Notes: a model not told the origin generated them from the sequence alone. Positions 1 to 26,640 are shown, counted from the first letter of the stretch. The stretch is DNA of 27,329 nt from Apostichopus parvimensis (GCA_000934455.1 KN883989.1:6851-34179), one strand, 5' to 3'. Numbers and translations are program-made.

Positions 1-442
1 CACTAGACATATACACCGTTGTCAATATCATGTTACCGCAGACGTAAGAGTGCTGGGGCTTTCTCGTGCTCATGGTCTGTATGGGTAAGGTACTTTTTCT
101 TTGAAAAAAAATAGTCCCTGTTGTATACTGCCGATTGAATACTGCGAGTAGTCGCCGATTTCTTTTGTTTAATAAGAGAGGAAAGCAAAATCAATGTTAG
201 TTTACAGAGGTGGAATGTTACATCTTAAACTAGGTTCCAAAATATATCTTCAGTCAAAATACGATCCTCCAATAAAGGTAACCCTCCGCACTTGTCTTTT
301 TGCAGAGGAGAAATATATTTATAACTTGTAGTTAAATATAAAGCGGCGCTCCTCTTTTCCGCGGTTTCGTATAGAAAATCTATAACTTCTGTTTCGCGTT
401 CCATAGCCCTTACACTTTGGCTGTATACTCGTCGTCTTATTC
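1..442. other. 5' flank of RSPH1, no gene seen
   Basis: No open frame or splice-compatible exon was recognised on either strand. The stretch from about 340 to 440 is somewhat richer in CpG (for example GCGGCG, CCGCGG and TTTCGCG) than its surroundings and leads into the RSPH1 promoter. It may be the edge of the promoter region or the end of an upstream gene outside the window; the sequence does not decide. Confidence 0.5.
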
Positions 443-499
443 GTTGCTAAGGAAGGGAAAGGTGTTTACAAAGAAGCTGATTGGGAAACCGCTAGCAAC
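443..499 (+). promoter_or_regulatory. RSPH1 proximal promoter: forkhead and RFX-like sites, CCAAT box
   Basis: Within about 120 bp upstream of the RSPH1 start codon are four recognisable elements. TGTTTACA at 463-470 is a textbook forkhead (FOXJ1-type) core. GTTGCTAAGGAAGG at 443-456 is an imperfect X-box whose left half GTTGCT fits the RFX half site. TAGCAAC at 493-499 is a right-half X-box. ATTGG at 480-484 is an inverted CCAAT box. FOXJ1 and RFX factors are the established activators of motile-cilium genes, so the combination suits a radial spoke gene. The sites are seen; their use is inferred. No convincing TATA box was found. Confidence 0.5.
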
Positions 500-562
500 A
501 CGTCCAAGTGCGAGTTTTATCTATTTTTATTATTTCACAAAAGCTAACGAACTGAGAAAAAA

Positions 563-3500
563 ATGTCTGACTTAGGTTCTGATTTCGATGAAGAGGAACA
601 AGGACCGTATTTAGGGGTAATATTTTGCTTCCATGTTCTATCACTTTGCTATCATTCTGCAGAATCAGTTAGGCTACAGTCGTGAAACTGTCAGTGTAAG
701 TGTAAGCTAGCCTAAGTTCGTCTAGGCTAGGACTCTGTATGATTTGTAATGAACTAGGCCTAGGGCCTATCCTAGGCTAGTATTATGAAATGGTAATACG
801 GTCCATTCGCGATAGTAAAGGCATTGGTGTCCTTTTAAAAGATAGCTGTAATGAATATCTCGCAAACTTTCAGCTATGTGATTTTATCTATTTGACCAGA
901 TTACGCCAGAAATAGAAAGAGTTATAGGCATAGGCTAGTGTCTGATAACAAGGTCATGGGAGTCACACAGCTTCAACTTTTCAAGCAAGGACAAATTCCC
1001 ATGGCAAATACATTGAAGTTTACTGTATAAATCTGCTAAATGGATCAAATAATCCACAAAAGTGTCTCAAAATACATAATTGATGTTTTCTTTTTTCACT
1101 GTGGCAATTTTGGATTATTACCATTCAGGCTTAATGTCTATAGGCTATAGGCTAACAAATGCAATCAGAAAGTTCAAGAAAGTTTAATATGGGAATATTT
1201 CCTTGTGATATAGACATTAAAACAAAGGATAGTATATAACTCATAATCTAACTAGATCAACCAAGTAATTCTGGACACATTCGGCATCATAACAGATCAT
1301 AACACATAGACATAGGTCATAACATAATCATAAACTGCATCATAACAGGTTGCTAGTATGGTGCCATTGTTTGTGAAGAGGTTCATCAAAATACAAAAAA
1401 AGTAGATACATGCATCTTTGTAATCTATTGCAAGAGCTAGATATGTAGAAATGAGTGAAATTTATTCATTAATGGGTAAACATTGCCAATTTAAAGTCTT
1501 TAGGTGCGTCATAATTGGACCCACCATGCTACAGACTAGAGTACATGAAGTTAAGCTACGCTTAGGGTATGTGCCTATAGATGGATGTTACTTGTAAGCT
1601 TAAGACTGCAGAAGGCTAACAGTGACTTATACTTTGGGTTATTGATTGAGTGAATAAAATATCCATTCATGGCAGAAATGCAATTGTCAACATGGTGGAA
1701 GTCTTTGGTAACTTTAAGTGAATCAGTTGGAATAAGTCCAATATACCAAGTGAAATATATCAATTCTGAGCCTCAAATTTTTTTTTTTTTTTATGTCCTA
1801 CAGCTACGGATCATTTCATTGCCTAATTTATTGGTAACTCAATGATTAATTTCTTCTTTTTGTACTTCTGATGTTCTCAGGTTTTAATAGTTTGTGCTTG
1901 TTTCATAATTTATACTTTCATTATTTAAAGGAATATGAAGGAGAAAGAAATGAGAAAGAGGAAAGACATGGTAAAGGAAAAGCAACTCTTCCAAATGGTG
2001 ATATTTACGATGGGACGTATGAACACGGCAAGAGACATGGACAAGTACGTAAACTTATCTAGACTCTTACTTAGACTCTGTGATCTCTGCTCCTTTTAGG
2101 TCTATAAAGGCATTGAAGACTCGCCCCAAACCGTGTGCCGCCCTCTGAAAAAGTTAACTTGCCGTTGCTCGCAAGTGAAGTTTTTTTCTTGTCGCTACAA
2201 AATGCAGACAGTAGTGAAACGTGATACCTTGTTATCTTTTATATGGACCTGAGATTTCCATCCCTATAATGTACACTCTGTTGTGCTATGCAATATCTAG
2301 ACTCGATATCTTAAATAACTCAATATGTACTTTCATTCGAAGACAAAATCTGGCACTTATTCTTGGTTTCAAGTATTAAAAGATTTGGTATGTTTGGTGA
2401 AATTTTGTGACTAACCAAAGAGAGCTGCTCTAAAGTAGAATACTGTAAGCATCTTGTTCAATGTCATGGAATTATTCTTTTTGCAACCATAATCAAAGTC
2501 AGAAAGATATTAAAGATTTGTTATTTCTTGTTTGTTAAGTGTTAGACAGGTAACTAGTATAACTTGTTTGTTGGAATACAGTAAGTTGGTAAATAATGTT
2601 CTGAAACAAACATGCATTAAAGAAACTGATCAACAGAGCTGATTGTGTTGGCAAACTAAGCTACCCCGCTACCCTAGAACTGCTGTACATATGAATATGG
2701 AACTTGTTAGTAATTTGGGCATTGATTTAATATTTTTGACTTTCCCTGAGGATTCTGTGTGGTTTTATACTGCAATCATTTCTTTGCTTCATGTAGTTAC
2801 ATAGATGGAGAATGTACAAGTACAGTATAGAATTTGTCTTTTTAGTTTTGACATTCATGACTGAACATGTTTTACATTTTCTGTTCCATCAAGGGTACGT
2901 ACAAATTCAAGAATGGTGCTCGATATTTGGGAGATTACAAACACAACAAGAAACATGGCACAGGGACATTCATCTACCCAGACGGATCCAAATATGAAGG
3001 TTTGTCTTTATAATGAGCATGTAAACTGTCTTGCCTGAATTAACTTTGATTTTGTCTTTGAAAGTAACCTTTAAAATTGAATTCATTAGAATGTTAAAGT
3101 GTGTTCATCTTTGATACGGTTGACATTGAAAACGCTCCATTGTGTAATGATTATTGGTTCCAAATAAAGCCCTTAAATGCTTAGTTCATATGAGCTGGCT
3201 GTATTGTGTTCTTGTTAGATAATGTCTGTGTTGTGTATGGCCTGAGACTGTGATCCCTTGAGACTGGAATAATACCAGAACAGTGACGGCAATAGGAAGT
3301 TAAAACCGTTGGACATTTCCATTCTGTAGGTAACTGGGTCGACGATCAGAGGCATGGATACGGTGTGTACACCTATCCCAACGGTGACATCTACGAAGGC
3401 GAATGGCAGTCTCATCAAAGACATGGACAGGGCGTATATACATACAAGGACACAGGCTCCAAGTATGTAGGGTCCTGGGTAGGAGGAAAGAGAGACGGCG

Positions 3501-6138
3501 CAGGCGAGCTCATCCATGCCAACCACAGGTACCAGGGAGGATGGATCGGAGATATGGTAAGATTTGGACTTACTTACTCGGAAAATCTATGAGCTTATCG
3601 AGGTTCTTGAACCCGATCTAGAATTCAGCCAAACCCATTTCCTCTCTCCTACTCACTCACTCCCTCACCCCCCCCCCACCCCCAAACTTGTAATATTCTT
3701 CAATCCATGTAAATTATGTAAATAAAGATTAAAGCACACAGCCATGGAAATAGATGCTTCCTGATCTATATCTGATAGTTCTTAAGGCTTAAGAGAATGC
3801 AATATACTACTATTGTGAGAGTAATGTAAGAGAAACAGAATGGCAAATGAAATACATATACAGTATGTTCAATTGAAACTGACAGGTCAGAATGCTGTGG
3901 TCAGAAGATTACAGATAATGACTCTTTGGGAGGGCTAGGACCTACATTAAAGGGATAGATATGCTCAATACACCCATGCTCAATTACACCCATGCCCTTC
4001 CCCTCCCTTCCATGTGACATGTTAGAAGTCATTAACTCATTAACAGATTTATCAGTTGAGCAGTTGAAATATTCTCTTTTCCATAGTTAATTGTAAAAGA
4101 ATGGAGCCACAAGACATCATATTATATAGATAGCAAAAATGTCAGAAGTATCGACAAGGGTCATCAATTTTGGTTGATATGTTGATTGGAACTATTTACC
4201 CCTGGTCTCACCCCCTTTCCCTCTCTCCTTTAACTCTTTTCCTTATAACTGCTTCAATTTCTCTGATCAACAGTGTCATGATAGAATATGTTGGATAATT
4301 TTTTTGTTTACGTTTCATAGTCATAACTGTAAGACCATTGATTTTTGCTTCTATCATATGTTTATATGATCTCCATTTAGTGAAGTTGAGTAAAGTGAGG
4401 TTTTTCTCTTTTACTCTACTTACCTGTCTCTACTCACTTGATTGCACTATCATCAAAAGTGGTCTAATGCTAACACAATCCTGGTTTATATCTTTGTCTT
4501 TCACAGCCTCAAGGACAAGGCAAGTACGTTTTCGACATTGGGTGTGAGCAGCATGGACAGTATGTACCTGTTGAACAGGTGAGTTGTTTTTCCAGCTTTT
4601 AGTGCCATTTTTAGTTTACCAAATGAATATGTAGAGCAAAAACACTTTGTGATCTTATCCAATAAAGGAAGGAAGAGCACACACCCACCCTCACCCCCTG
4701 TAAAAAATGCCCTATCCATGCTATTTACTGCACATAAGACAAAAGCAATTATCTTCTGTAAAAATTGTAAATTTTTCCTAATATTTAATGATTTCATGAT
4801 CCATTCATGATGTTTCACTGGTGACGAAATAGAAACTTAAGGGAAATTGTGTTGTGTTTTTTGTTTCTATTTTTATGTCCCTTGTGTATTTCTTTCTTGA
4901 TAACTTGAATGATTTATGGGTTGATTTTTTTTTGTGTCAGCCCCAGGGAGGTGATGCTGAGGAAGAAGAGGCCCAGACAGTGACCGTTCCAAAATGGCGA
5001 GCAGGAGAGATCCAGGCCATCAGCCTCTATAATCCTGCCGAGGAACTTACCAAGGAGGGAGAAGATGGTGATGAGGAGACTGGGGCTGCTGCTCCTCCTG
5101 CTGATGAAGAAAATCATCCCAAAGATGAAGAGGAAGGAGGAGAGGCGGCCGTAGCAGCAGAAGAGGGAGGAGAAGGAGGAGGAGAAACGACTGCAGGTGA
5201 GAATTATCTGGAAAACTACTCATTGGTTGCACTTTCATTTGCTAAAAGTATACAATACTTAGCTAAGTTTTGTTTAATTGGTGAGAGGAGTTTGGAAGAC
5301 AAGCGTAAATCTGTCTGCACCCTCCAGAGGGGAAACCATTTACCAATTGAGTTTTATACCCATTTGTGGAAACTTTCAGCTGGGAGGGAGGCATTGGGTG
5401 CTGAGTGGGGCGGGGAGGGTGTGGGGGGAGGAAGATTAATCCCACATGTCTTATTCCCTAATGAGTGTGATATTGCACTTCCCAGTTGGTCCTTCTTTGC
5501 CGTAACTATTGACTAGAACAGTCTTCTGTATGAACTCTGTAAAATATTTCTTTTCTATGAATGGTTTATCAACTGCATTAATTAGCCTTATTACTTCAAG
5601 ACAATTACATCCTTTGCAATGAGTTGTACATGTTGATTATGCTAGGCTCACATCTGCTGTGCAAATGTCCCAAAAGACCAAAATTTGGCAAAAAACATTC
5701 TCTACCTAAAGATTGTCTTTCATTCATTGGTTTTAACACTTCTGGGCTTTATTTCCATGCATTAAGGCTTTAATGCCTATTGAAACCAAAGTATAAATCA
5801 AGTTAACATAATATTATAATTTTTGTAGAAGGACCCTTTGATAAATGTAACCTCTAGTGACTAGAAGTCATATCAGAAGACCTTTGAGAAATATGAAATT
5901 TGTGAATTCTTGTACATATTGAGAAATATTTCTTTTGTTACATCTCTCAGCAGAGCCTGCTGCAGAGAACAACGAAACACAGCCAGCAGAGGGAGACACG
6001 GAAGCGCCTGCACAAGAGGAAACAGAAGAGACACAAGAAACCACAGAAGATCCCCCCGCAGAGGGGGGAGGGGGTGAAGGAGAGGAAGCCCCACCCGCCC
6101 CAACAGAGGAACCCCAGCCTACAGAGGAAGAGTCATAG
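563..6138 (+). CDS. RSPH1: Radial spoke head protein 1 homologue (MORN-repeat protein), 7 coding exons
   Basis: RSPH1 is a structural protein of the radial spoke head in 9+2 motile cilia and sperm flagella. Exons are 563-616, 1931-2044, 2894-2999, 3330-3556, 4507-4578, 4941-5196 and 5951-6138, all GT-AG, with phases 0,0,1,0,0,1. The joined frame has 338 codons and ends in TAG. The start MSDLGS matches the vertebrate N-terminus. MORN repeats begin near residues 20, 44, 67, 90, 113 and 137 (pattern Y-x-G-x-(W/Y)-x5-RHG-x-G-x-(Y/F)-x-(Y/F)-x-(N/D)-G), with a degenerate seventh at 159. The conserved block [12 protein letters not shown] follows (exon 5), then VPKW at 207-210. The last 125 or so residues are an acidic E/G/A/P/T-rich tail of low complexity. 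The human protein is about 309 residues, so the extra length is in the tail. Exon 6 read through its donor stays open to 5516, but the GTGAGA donor at 5197 and the in-frame exon 7 acceptor support splicing. Regulation by FOXJ1/RFX is suggested upstream. Confidence 0.95.
617..1930 (+). other. RSPH1 intron 1
   Basis: The 1.3 kb intron between GTAATA and TTTAAAG holds no coding exon that I can support. Its first 350 bases are studded with TAGGC/GCCTA words (670-780, 926-936, 1140-1150). From 1290 to 1350 there is a loose repetition of CATAACA. A 14-nt T run sits near 1779. The rest is unremarkable AT-rich sequence. Confidence 0.6.
2104..2287 (+). mobile_element. Partial MITE-like element, copy 1 (in RSPH1 intron 2)
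   Basis: This segment, beginning AAAGGCATTGAAGACTC and ending near ACTCTGTTGTG, is closely similar over its whole length to the reverse complement of 7970-8147. Shared blocks include GCAAGTGAAGTTTTT, AAAATGCAGACAGTA and ACCTTGTTATCTTTTAT. Copy 2 appears complete with inverted termini; this copy contains only one half and then diverges. It has no open frame, which fits a non-autonomous DNA transposon or other dispersed repeat. The family name is unknown to me. Confidence 0.7.
2288..2893 (+). other. Remainder of RSPH1 intron 2
   Basis: This is AT-rich intron sequence without recognisable exon, RNA gene or repeat. The acceptor is CTGTTCCATCAAG before GGT ACG TAC (exon 3). Confidence 0.5.
3000..3329 (+). 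other. RSPH1 intron 3
   Basis: This is a short phase-1 intron with donor GTTTGT and acceptor CATTCTGTAG. An open frame antisense to the start of exon 4 runs through it, but this is a shadow of the MORN-coding strand. Nothing else was seen. Confidence 0.6.
3557..4506 (+). other. RSPH1 intron 4
   Basis: This 950-bp phase-0 intron has donor GTAAGA and acceptor TTTGTCTTTCACAG. It contains a pyrimidine-rich C run near 3670-3685 and simple AT-rich sequence. No exon or mobile element was recognised. Confidence 0.6.
4579..4940 (+). other. RSPH1 intron 5
   Basis: The intron has donor GTGAGT and acceptor TTTTTTTTGTGTCAG. Its last part is open in the exon 6 frame from 4854, giving a spurious N-terminal extension to exon 6. 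The conserved phase-0 junction with exon 5 shows this is intron. Confidence 0.6.
5197..5950 (+). other. RSPH1 intron 6
   Basis: This phase-1 intron has donor GTGAGA and acceptor TTTGTTACATCTCTCAG. A G-rich patch near 5400-5430 is the only compositional feature. No exon or repeat was recognised. Confidence 0.6.
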
Positions 6139-6284
6139 TTGTGTCAGGAAAAAACTGAACTCTTTTACAAAAGACTATTTTTGGGTGGAGACAACATTTT
6201 ATCTCGTTCAGCCCTGGTTCCCGTCCACAAAGACAACAGATTACATGCACCTTGATGAATTTTGTACTTTTATCGTTGGTACTC

Positions 6285-6290
6285 AATAAA
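6285..6290 (+). terminator. RSPH1 poly(A) signal
   Basis: A canonical AATAAA lies 147 bases after the RSPH1 stop codon. It is the first such hexamer in the 3' region, so cleavage is expected within about 10-30 bases. This implies a short 3' UTR of about 160-180 nt. Confidence 0.75.
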
Positions 6291-6310
6291 AAAGAAAGCT
6301 ATGTTTGAAG

Positions 6311-7787
6311 AGAAAAGAGTATGCAGAGTTTGCTTTCAAGATTTACAGTGCCTTGTAGATAATGTAAAATAAGATGAAAATTGCATCAAAGCCTCTATAA
6401 TTGTTCAATTTTCTTAACATTACACACATGATACTTTACCTCCCTGCATATGTCATTTTGAAATCATCACGGTGAGGTTGGTTTTTTGGTTTGTGCAAAT
6501 GTTGGTTCTTTTAGAGAAAGAAATATTGTTCAACTATAAACAAAGTCCAAACCCACAAATATTAGGGCTTTTGTGAACAATATGAGGGCGTTTTTTCTTT
6601 AACATCTGAAACAATTTTCAACAATGGGTGGCAGTTGCCAGTGAGTAAAATGTTAAAATCAGACCACCTTCCAATTATACTGTTGGTTTGTGAAAGTTTG
6701 AAAATGGATTAGTGGAACTCCAAATATAAGGTACACAATACCTAGGAAAGATGAAAAGCCCAGAAATATTAATATTAACATGTAGTTTTGTATCTGTAAT
6801 TCTTTGTACAATTCCAATACCGTCCATAAATGTTACTGAATGATACATTCCATTCACAAAAATTTGGTTTAACACTAGTGGTAATGATTATAATCAACAA
6901 GACATATATAAACCAGAATTTAAAGATGTGAGTTTGATCCAATAACTTCAACTACCTTTTCCATGATCACAACATGTCTTAACTTTTATGTTCCATCCCT
7001 CACTGTTGAGATCAAATCCTGGTTACTGTTATTGTTGACAAACGTGAACTTTATGAGAAAACAGAATGAAGGCACTTACAGCCATGCAACCTGCCTTACC
7101 TAAGCAATGGTATTCATACATTTTTAGATTAAACTTGTATTTATGAATCTCTAGTTTAAAAAAATGAGTAAATCTATTTTGTGCATTGTTTCATTTCTCA
7201 TCTATTGTTCTTAATTTTCTTTATGGGGGAGGGGGTGCGTGGGAGGGAGAGAGAGCGGGTTGTAAAATTTATATTTAACAATTTAGGTGGCTTTAAACAA
7301 TTTCAATCACAATAAGTAATGGGGGTGGAGTTATATATATTTTGATAAATTTAGGGGAACTGCTTAAACATGCATATCTGCCATACATTGTTATTGTTCC
7401 TTTCTTAAAAGAGAGAAGTGTATTAAAAGTGAGAGGTGACTCCATTATGATACCTTTTACTCATGATATTGTGATCAGGCTTCTCTGTTAGTTGTGTGGA
7501 GGGGAGAGGGTGGATTTTAGAGCTGCTGTCTTTTGGTTAGAGAGCACAAAACTGTGAATCGGTTTTATTTCAGGTCATTGTTTTCCTGGTGATAGTGTTT
7601 TTCAAACCCAACAGATCTGTCTATGTTTTTATATTTAAGGGTCCAGACCTGTCAGCTTCCCCCCCCCCCCTCTATCCAAAAAAATGGGAACTAGAAATAC
7701 CTCCCTTCCCCCTCCCCAATCAAAAAAAAGATATGGGAGCCCAAAACCTGTGGTTTCAAAAACAAAAGTCAAAATCACTTTTTGAAC
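6311..7787. other. Intergenic region between RSPH1 and TMEM145, left part
   Basis: No supported gene on either strand. The region holds G-rich patches (about 7225-7255 and 7500-7515), a C run near 7660, and AT-rich filler. Short open frames here lack homology and splice context. Confidence 0.5.
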
Positions 7788-8147
7788 ATTAAAGGGTGTG
7801 AAGACTCGCGCACAAAGAAACGTCTCATGCCGGTAATCTGACCTAGTTTCGAATGAGGTGTAACAGAAGTGTTAGACACCACCATGGATCCCAGAAATAC
7901 ACACACAGCTTTCTACCATCGGTAATCAGACACTAGTGTGCAGTCAATGCATACAGCTACGGTCAATACCCACAACATAGTGTACATAGCAGCGATGGAC
8001 ATCTCATGTCTAGATAAAAGATAACAAGGTATTTTGTTTCATTACTGTCTGCATTTTGTTGCAACAAGAAGAAAACTTCACTTGCAAGCAACGGAAGGTT
8101 AAATTTTTCAGAGCGTGCTATGGGGTGAGTCCTCAATGCCTTCAATA
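7788..8147 (-). mobile_element. MITE-like element, copy 2, with imperfect terminal inverted repeats
   Basis: The left end ATTAAAGGGTGTGAAGACTC and the reverse complement of the right end, ATTGAAGGCATTGAGGACTC, are imperfect inverted repeats, giving an element of about 360 bp. Its right half is the inverted counterpart of 2104-2287. No transposase frame is present. A clear target-site duplication was not resolved by eye. It is probably a non-autonomous DNA transposon. Confidence 0.65.
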
Positions 8148-9236
8148 TATCAAAATATCCTGGAAAAAAAATTTGTTTAGCTACTATTTTTGCATATGGG
8201 ATTTGATGATTGACAGTTCTAAGGGCTTTCCACCACCACTCCTCAGCACCCCACGAAGGGCAAGCTTTGTCTAACTTCTTTGACTGAATGACAAACTGAA
8301 TGACACTTAACAGACAAATTATAATACACCTTTCGATACTATAAAGCGTGCAAATTACGAAAGCTTAAGATAAATTTCGGGATTATATACGCTTAAACTT
8401 ACATAGGTGATATGAGCATGATAAAAAATTCTTTTGTTTTGGCTGAAGCAGATTGATCAGGCTGCTAATGATATGAGAAAGTATTGACGTCTTCGGTCTA
8501 AGAATTCAACTAACTACCGAGCGAGAATCATGAAAGGAACTTTGCTCGTCATGTACGTTCACTTAGTGCAAATATATCTACAACAAACAGGGTGGTTTCT
8601 CCACCATTAGCTATTAATTAAACAGATAAGTGTACTTGTGCCTAGCATATCGATTATTTCACAAAAGCCGATTCTTTCATTTGTTGTGTGTTGCTAGGCA
8701 GCAGTACACGTTGATAGTAGAAACCAGCTGAGGTCATGCTACTGCATATGCATTTCTTATTTCCTACGTCATAGTAGTTGCGCGAAATATCCTTTACATG
8801 TATACACTATATTATTACATACACAGTATAATCGAATCGAACAAATATACTTTTGTGTGTATAAATGATAGGACTAACGATACACCAAGTTGGGCTATTA
8901 GTACTTATTATACAGAAGTTAACTGGTTTTCATCTCTAGTTTAACGGAAGCATTTAACAACAATAGTTGGAAAGTATTTCAATCTTATTGCGAAGTTTCT
9001 GGACTGGCTCGCTTATTCACTCTGCAGAGATAATTTGAGACTTCTTGTTACCGTTACAAGCCTACGTTAGCATTCTACTGTAGTTTAGGCTACAGCCTAG
9101 CCAAGTAGCCGTTCGTCTAAAACACTATACCAAAACTAAAGGCAATTACTATCCTAGGCCAGCAACTAGCCTAACTCAGGCTAGTAGCGGGATCGTTAAT
9201 TCTCTAGAAAATGTAATGCAACAGAGCTGATCCTGT
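8148..9236. other. TMEM145 upstream region
   Basis: This stretch has no gene. It contains an X-box-like motif at 8690-8702, an E-box CAGCTG at 8725-8730, a CRE-like TACGTCA at 8765-8771, and a cluster of TAGGC/GCCTA words from 9059 to 9183 close to the start codon. The transcription start is not resolved; the whole stretch is only presumptive promoter and 5' UTR. Confidence 0.4.
8690..8702. promoter_or_regulatory. X-box-like (RFX) motif upstream of TMEM145
   Basis: GTTGCTAGGCAGC consists of an RFX half site GTTGCT, a one-base spacer, and GGCAGC, one base off the inverted half site. It lies about 565 bp before the TMEM145 start. Single motifs of this kind occur by chance, so the regulatory role is a guess. 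Confidence 0.3.
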
Positions 9237-9266
9237 ATGTCATTGTCTGTAAAATATCACACTAAA

Positions 9267-24314
<15,048 letters not shown>

Positions 24315-24807
24315 GGACTATACAGCACCAGGATCTGGGACAGTTTCCGTGGCGATTGACAGTATTACATTTACTCAGTGGTTAGGGAATCATGTAAAAG
24401 CAGCCAGTGTGTGTTGAACCACTGGTTTGCGCTATAACTACGAAAGTGTACAAGTAAGTTTATTCGAACCGTGTGTGCAAAGACTTTTGGTAATTATGTG
24501 AAAGTTTCTGAAGAAAAAAAAAGAATAGAACTGTATTTTTGAATCCCTGTTGAATTTATAAAGAAAATTTTTTCATAAAATGTAATATGTCAAGATATGC
24601 TTATTTATATATTATAAATCTCATATAAGATAAATTATACAATGAATGATTTTAATATAGTAACATAAAGTATAGTTTACAAGAAAGTTATTTTATTAAA
24701 CCATCTTTAGTTTAAAAGAAGAAAGTAGATATATTTTCTCATGGTTGGTTGTAATGATAGTGTCGTCAGGATTTTCAGGGGAAAATATAGAATGTTTCTC
24801 AAATTGA

Positions 24808-24813
24808 AATAAA
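24808..24813 (+). terminator. TMEM145 candidate poly(A) signal
   Basis: AATAAA lies 494 bases after the stop codon at 24312-24314. A variant ATTAAA at 24695-24700 is an earlier alternative. Which is used cannot be told from sequence; the 3' UTR is about 0.4-0.5 kb in either case. Confidence 0.5.
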
Positions 24814-25237
24814 CATGCTGGCACTTTTTTCTGTTGACATTTAAAATGGTCACATGACAGCATGGAGGACTGGAGGTCAATGGTCATTTGTATATCTTTC
24901 AAACATGTTGGAAAGGATATAGTCTTCTTCGCTCAATGTTAAACACTTTTAAACTTTTATGATATGTCACTTTTTGGGAGTGTAAGACGTCACTGCTCTA
25001 GCAGTAACAAATTAATATTAATTGGTCATTTAAAATAACGAGGAGAGAAAAACTATTAAATGAAATGCTGTGATTCCATAGTAACTATATATGCAAGTTG
25101 CGTTAGTCTTTCAGACGGAATTCCGAACGTTTCTTTAAACATTTTTTATGATTACTAGAAGCAAGAACTTTTGTGCTGGTTTGACCTCAAGCAGGAGACA
25201 GGTTTGGTACTTTCTTTGCCAAACACTTTAATCTACA

Positions 25238-25945
25238 TGTCACATCTTTATAGTGTTTGGAAGTAGCTTTCTTGAGATAGCTAAAAGCCTAACAGGGCAA
25301 GTGTGTATATCTTTATAGTGTTTGGAAGTAGCTTTCTTGAGATAGCTGAAAGCCTAACAGGGCAAGTGTGTATATCTTTATAGTGTTTGGAAGTAGCTTT
25401 CTTGAGATAGTTAAAAGCCTAACAGGGCAAGTGTGTATATCTTTATAGTGTTTGGAAGTAGCTTTCTTGAGATAGCTAACAGCCTAACAGGGCAAGTGTG
25501 TCACATCTTTATAGTGTTTGGAAGTAGCTTTCTTGAGATAGCTAAAAGCCTAACAGGGCAAGTGTGTCACATCTTTATAGTGTTTGGAAGTAGCTTTCTT
25601 GAGATAGCTAAAAGCCTAACAGGGCAAGTGTGTATAGCTTTATAGTGTTTGGAAGTAGCTTTCTTGAGATAGCTGGTAGCCTAACAGGGCAAGTGTGTAT
25701 ATCTTTATAGTGTTTGGAAGTAGCTTTCTTGAGATAGCTGAAAGCCTAACAGGGCAAGTGTGTATATCTATCTAGTGTTTGGAAGTAGCTTTCTTGAGAT
25801 AGCTAACAGCCTAACAGGGCAAGTGTGTATATCTATCTAGTGTTTGGAAGTAGCTTTCTTGAGATAGCTAACAGCCTAACAGGGCAAGTGTGTCACATCT
25901 TTATAGTGTTTGGAAGTAGCTTTCTTGAGATAGCTGAAAGTTTAA
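25238..25945. repeat. 65-bp satellite, 11 copies
   Basis: The unit TAGTGTTTGGAAGTAGCTTT followed by CTTGAGATAGCTAAAAGCC and TAACAGGGCAAGTGTG begins at 25251, 25316, 25381, 25446, 25512, 25578, 25643, 25708, 25773, 25838 and 25904. Periods are 65, with 66 where the spacer is TCACATCTTTA instead of TATATCTTTA. Copies differ at a few positions only (GCTAAAA, GCTGAAA, GCTAACA, GCTGGTA), and the spacer variants occur in runs. The array lies beyond the TMEM145 poly(A) candidates. Confidence 0.95.
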
Positions 25946-26640
25946 CAATTTATTCACAATATATACAGATTGTTTTTCCAATCCTTACTTTATAATTCCA
26001 TTCTTATGTGCCATGTATTCTGTGTCTTAACGATGTGAACATAATTGCCTTTCAAATAACCTACACCCGGATCTTTCATCTACTTGACAAATATTTTTCT
26101 ACTATTCAATAATTTTTTAATTTCTCTCCGCTGCTCACCAAAGAGATTAACTTTACAGTAAGATAAGAGAATCTTTTACATGTTCTATTGCAATAATCAC
26201 CATGGGCATAGCTAGGGAGATGAGGAATCAATCTATTCACAAAATCTTTGAAAACTCTGGTTATTTCAGAGGAATGTTCCTGTTAATTCACCAAATTTAT
26301 TAGCCATCCTTGTTGGGTCTATTTAAAAACAAAAGCAACAAAATTTGAGCATCAATTAATAGCTGCACTATGAAATTAGAAATAAATTTGCTTCTCTGAT
26401 TGGATAACTTCTTCCATATTCTGTCCCATCTCATGGGGTTTGGGATCAACCCCCCCTTCCTCTCTGGCTATGCTATTGTGGGTCATCATTCATACATGCA
26501 TGGTGTAAGCAATATTCTTAGAAATTTCTTTTTAAAAGCAAACAGACCTGTACAAAGACTGTCTGTACTGTTCAAAATATTGGCAGCTACCAGTGAGTTG
26601 CAAATGTCTTTTCTCTCAAAGCCCAAAGTGATTGTAAATT

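Noticed and set aside
1..420. Possible divergent gene sharing the RSPH1 promoter
   Set aside because: No exon or start context on the - strand could be identified within the window.
3215..3526. A 103-codon antisense open frame
   Set aside because: It is the shadow of RSPH1 exon 4, with no homology of its own.
4854..5516. A 220-codon open frame on + strand
   Set aside because: It is RSPH1 exon 6 (4941-5196) extended by intron on both sides; the phase-matched splice sites and family alignment define the exon.
25433..25645. A 70-codon frame with an internally repeated peptide
   Set aside because: It arises from the 65-bp satellite, and the frame breaks where the unit length is 66.
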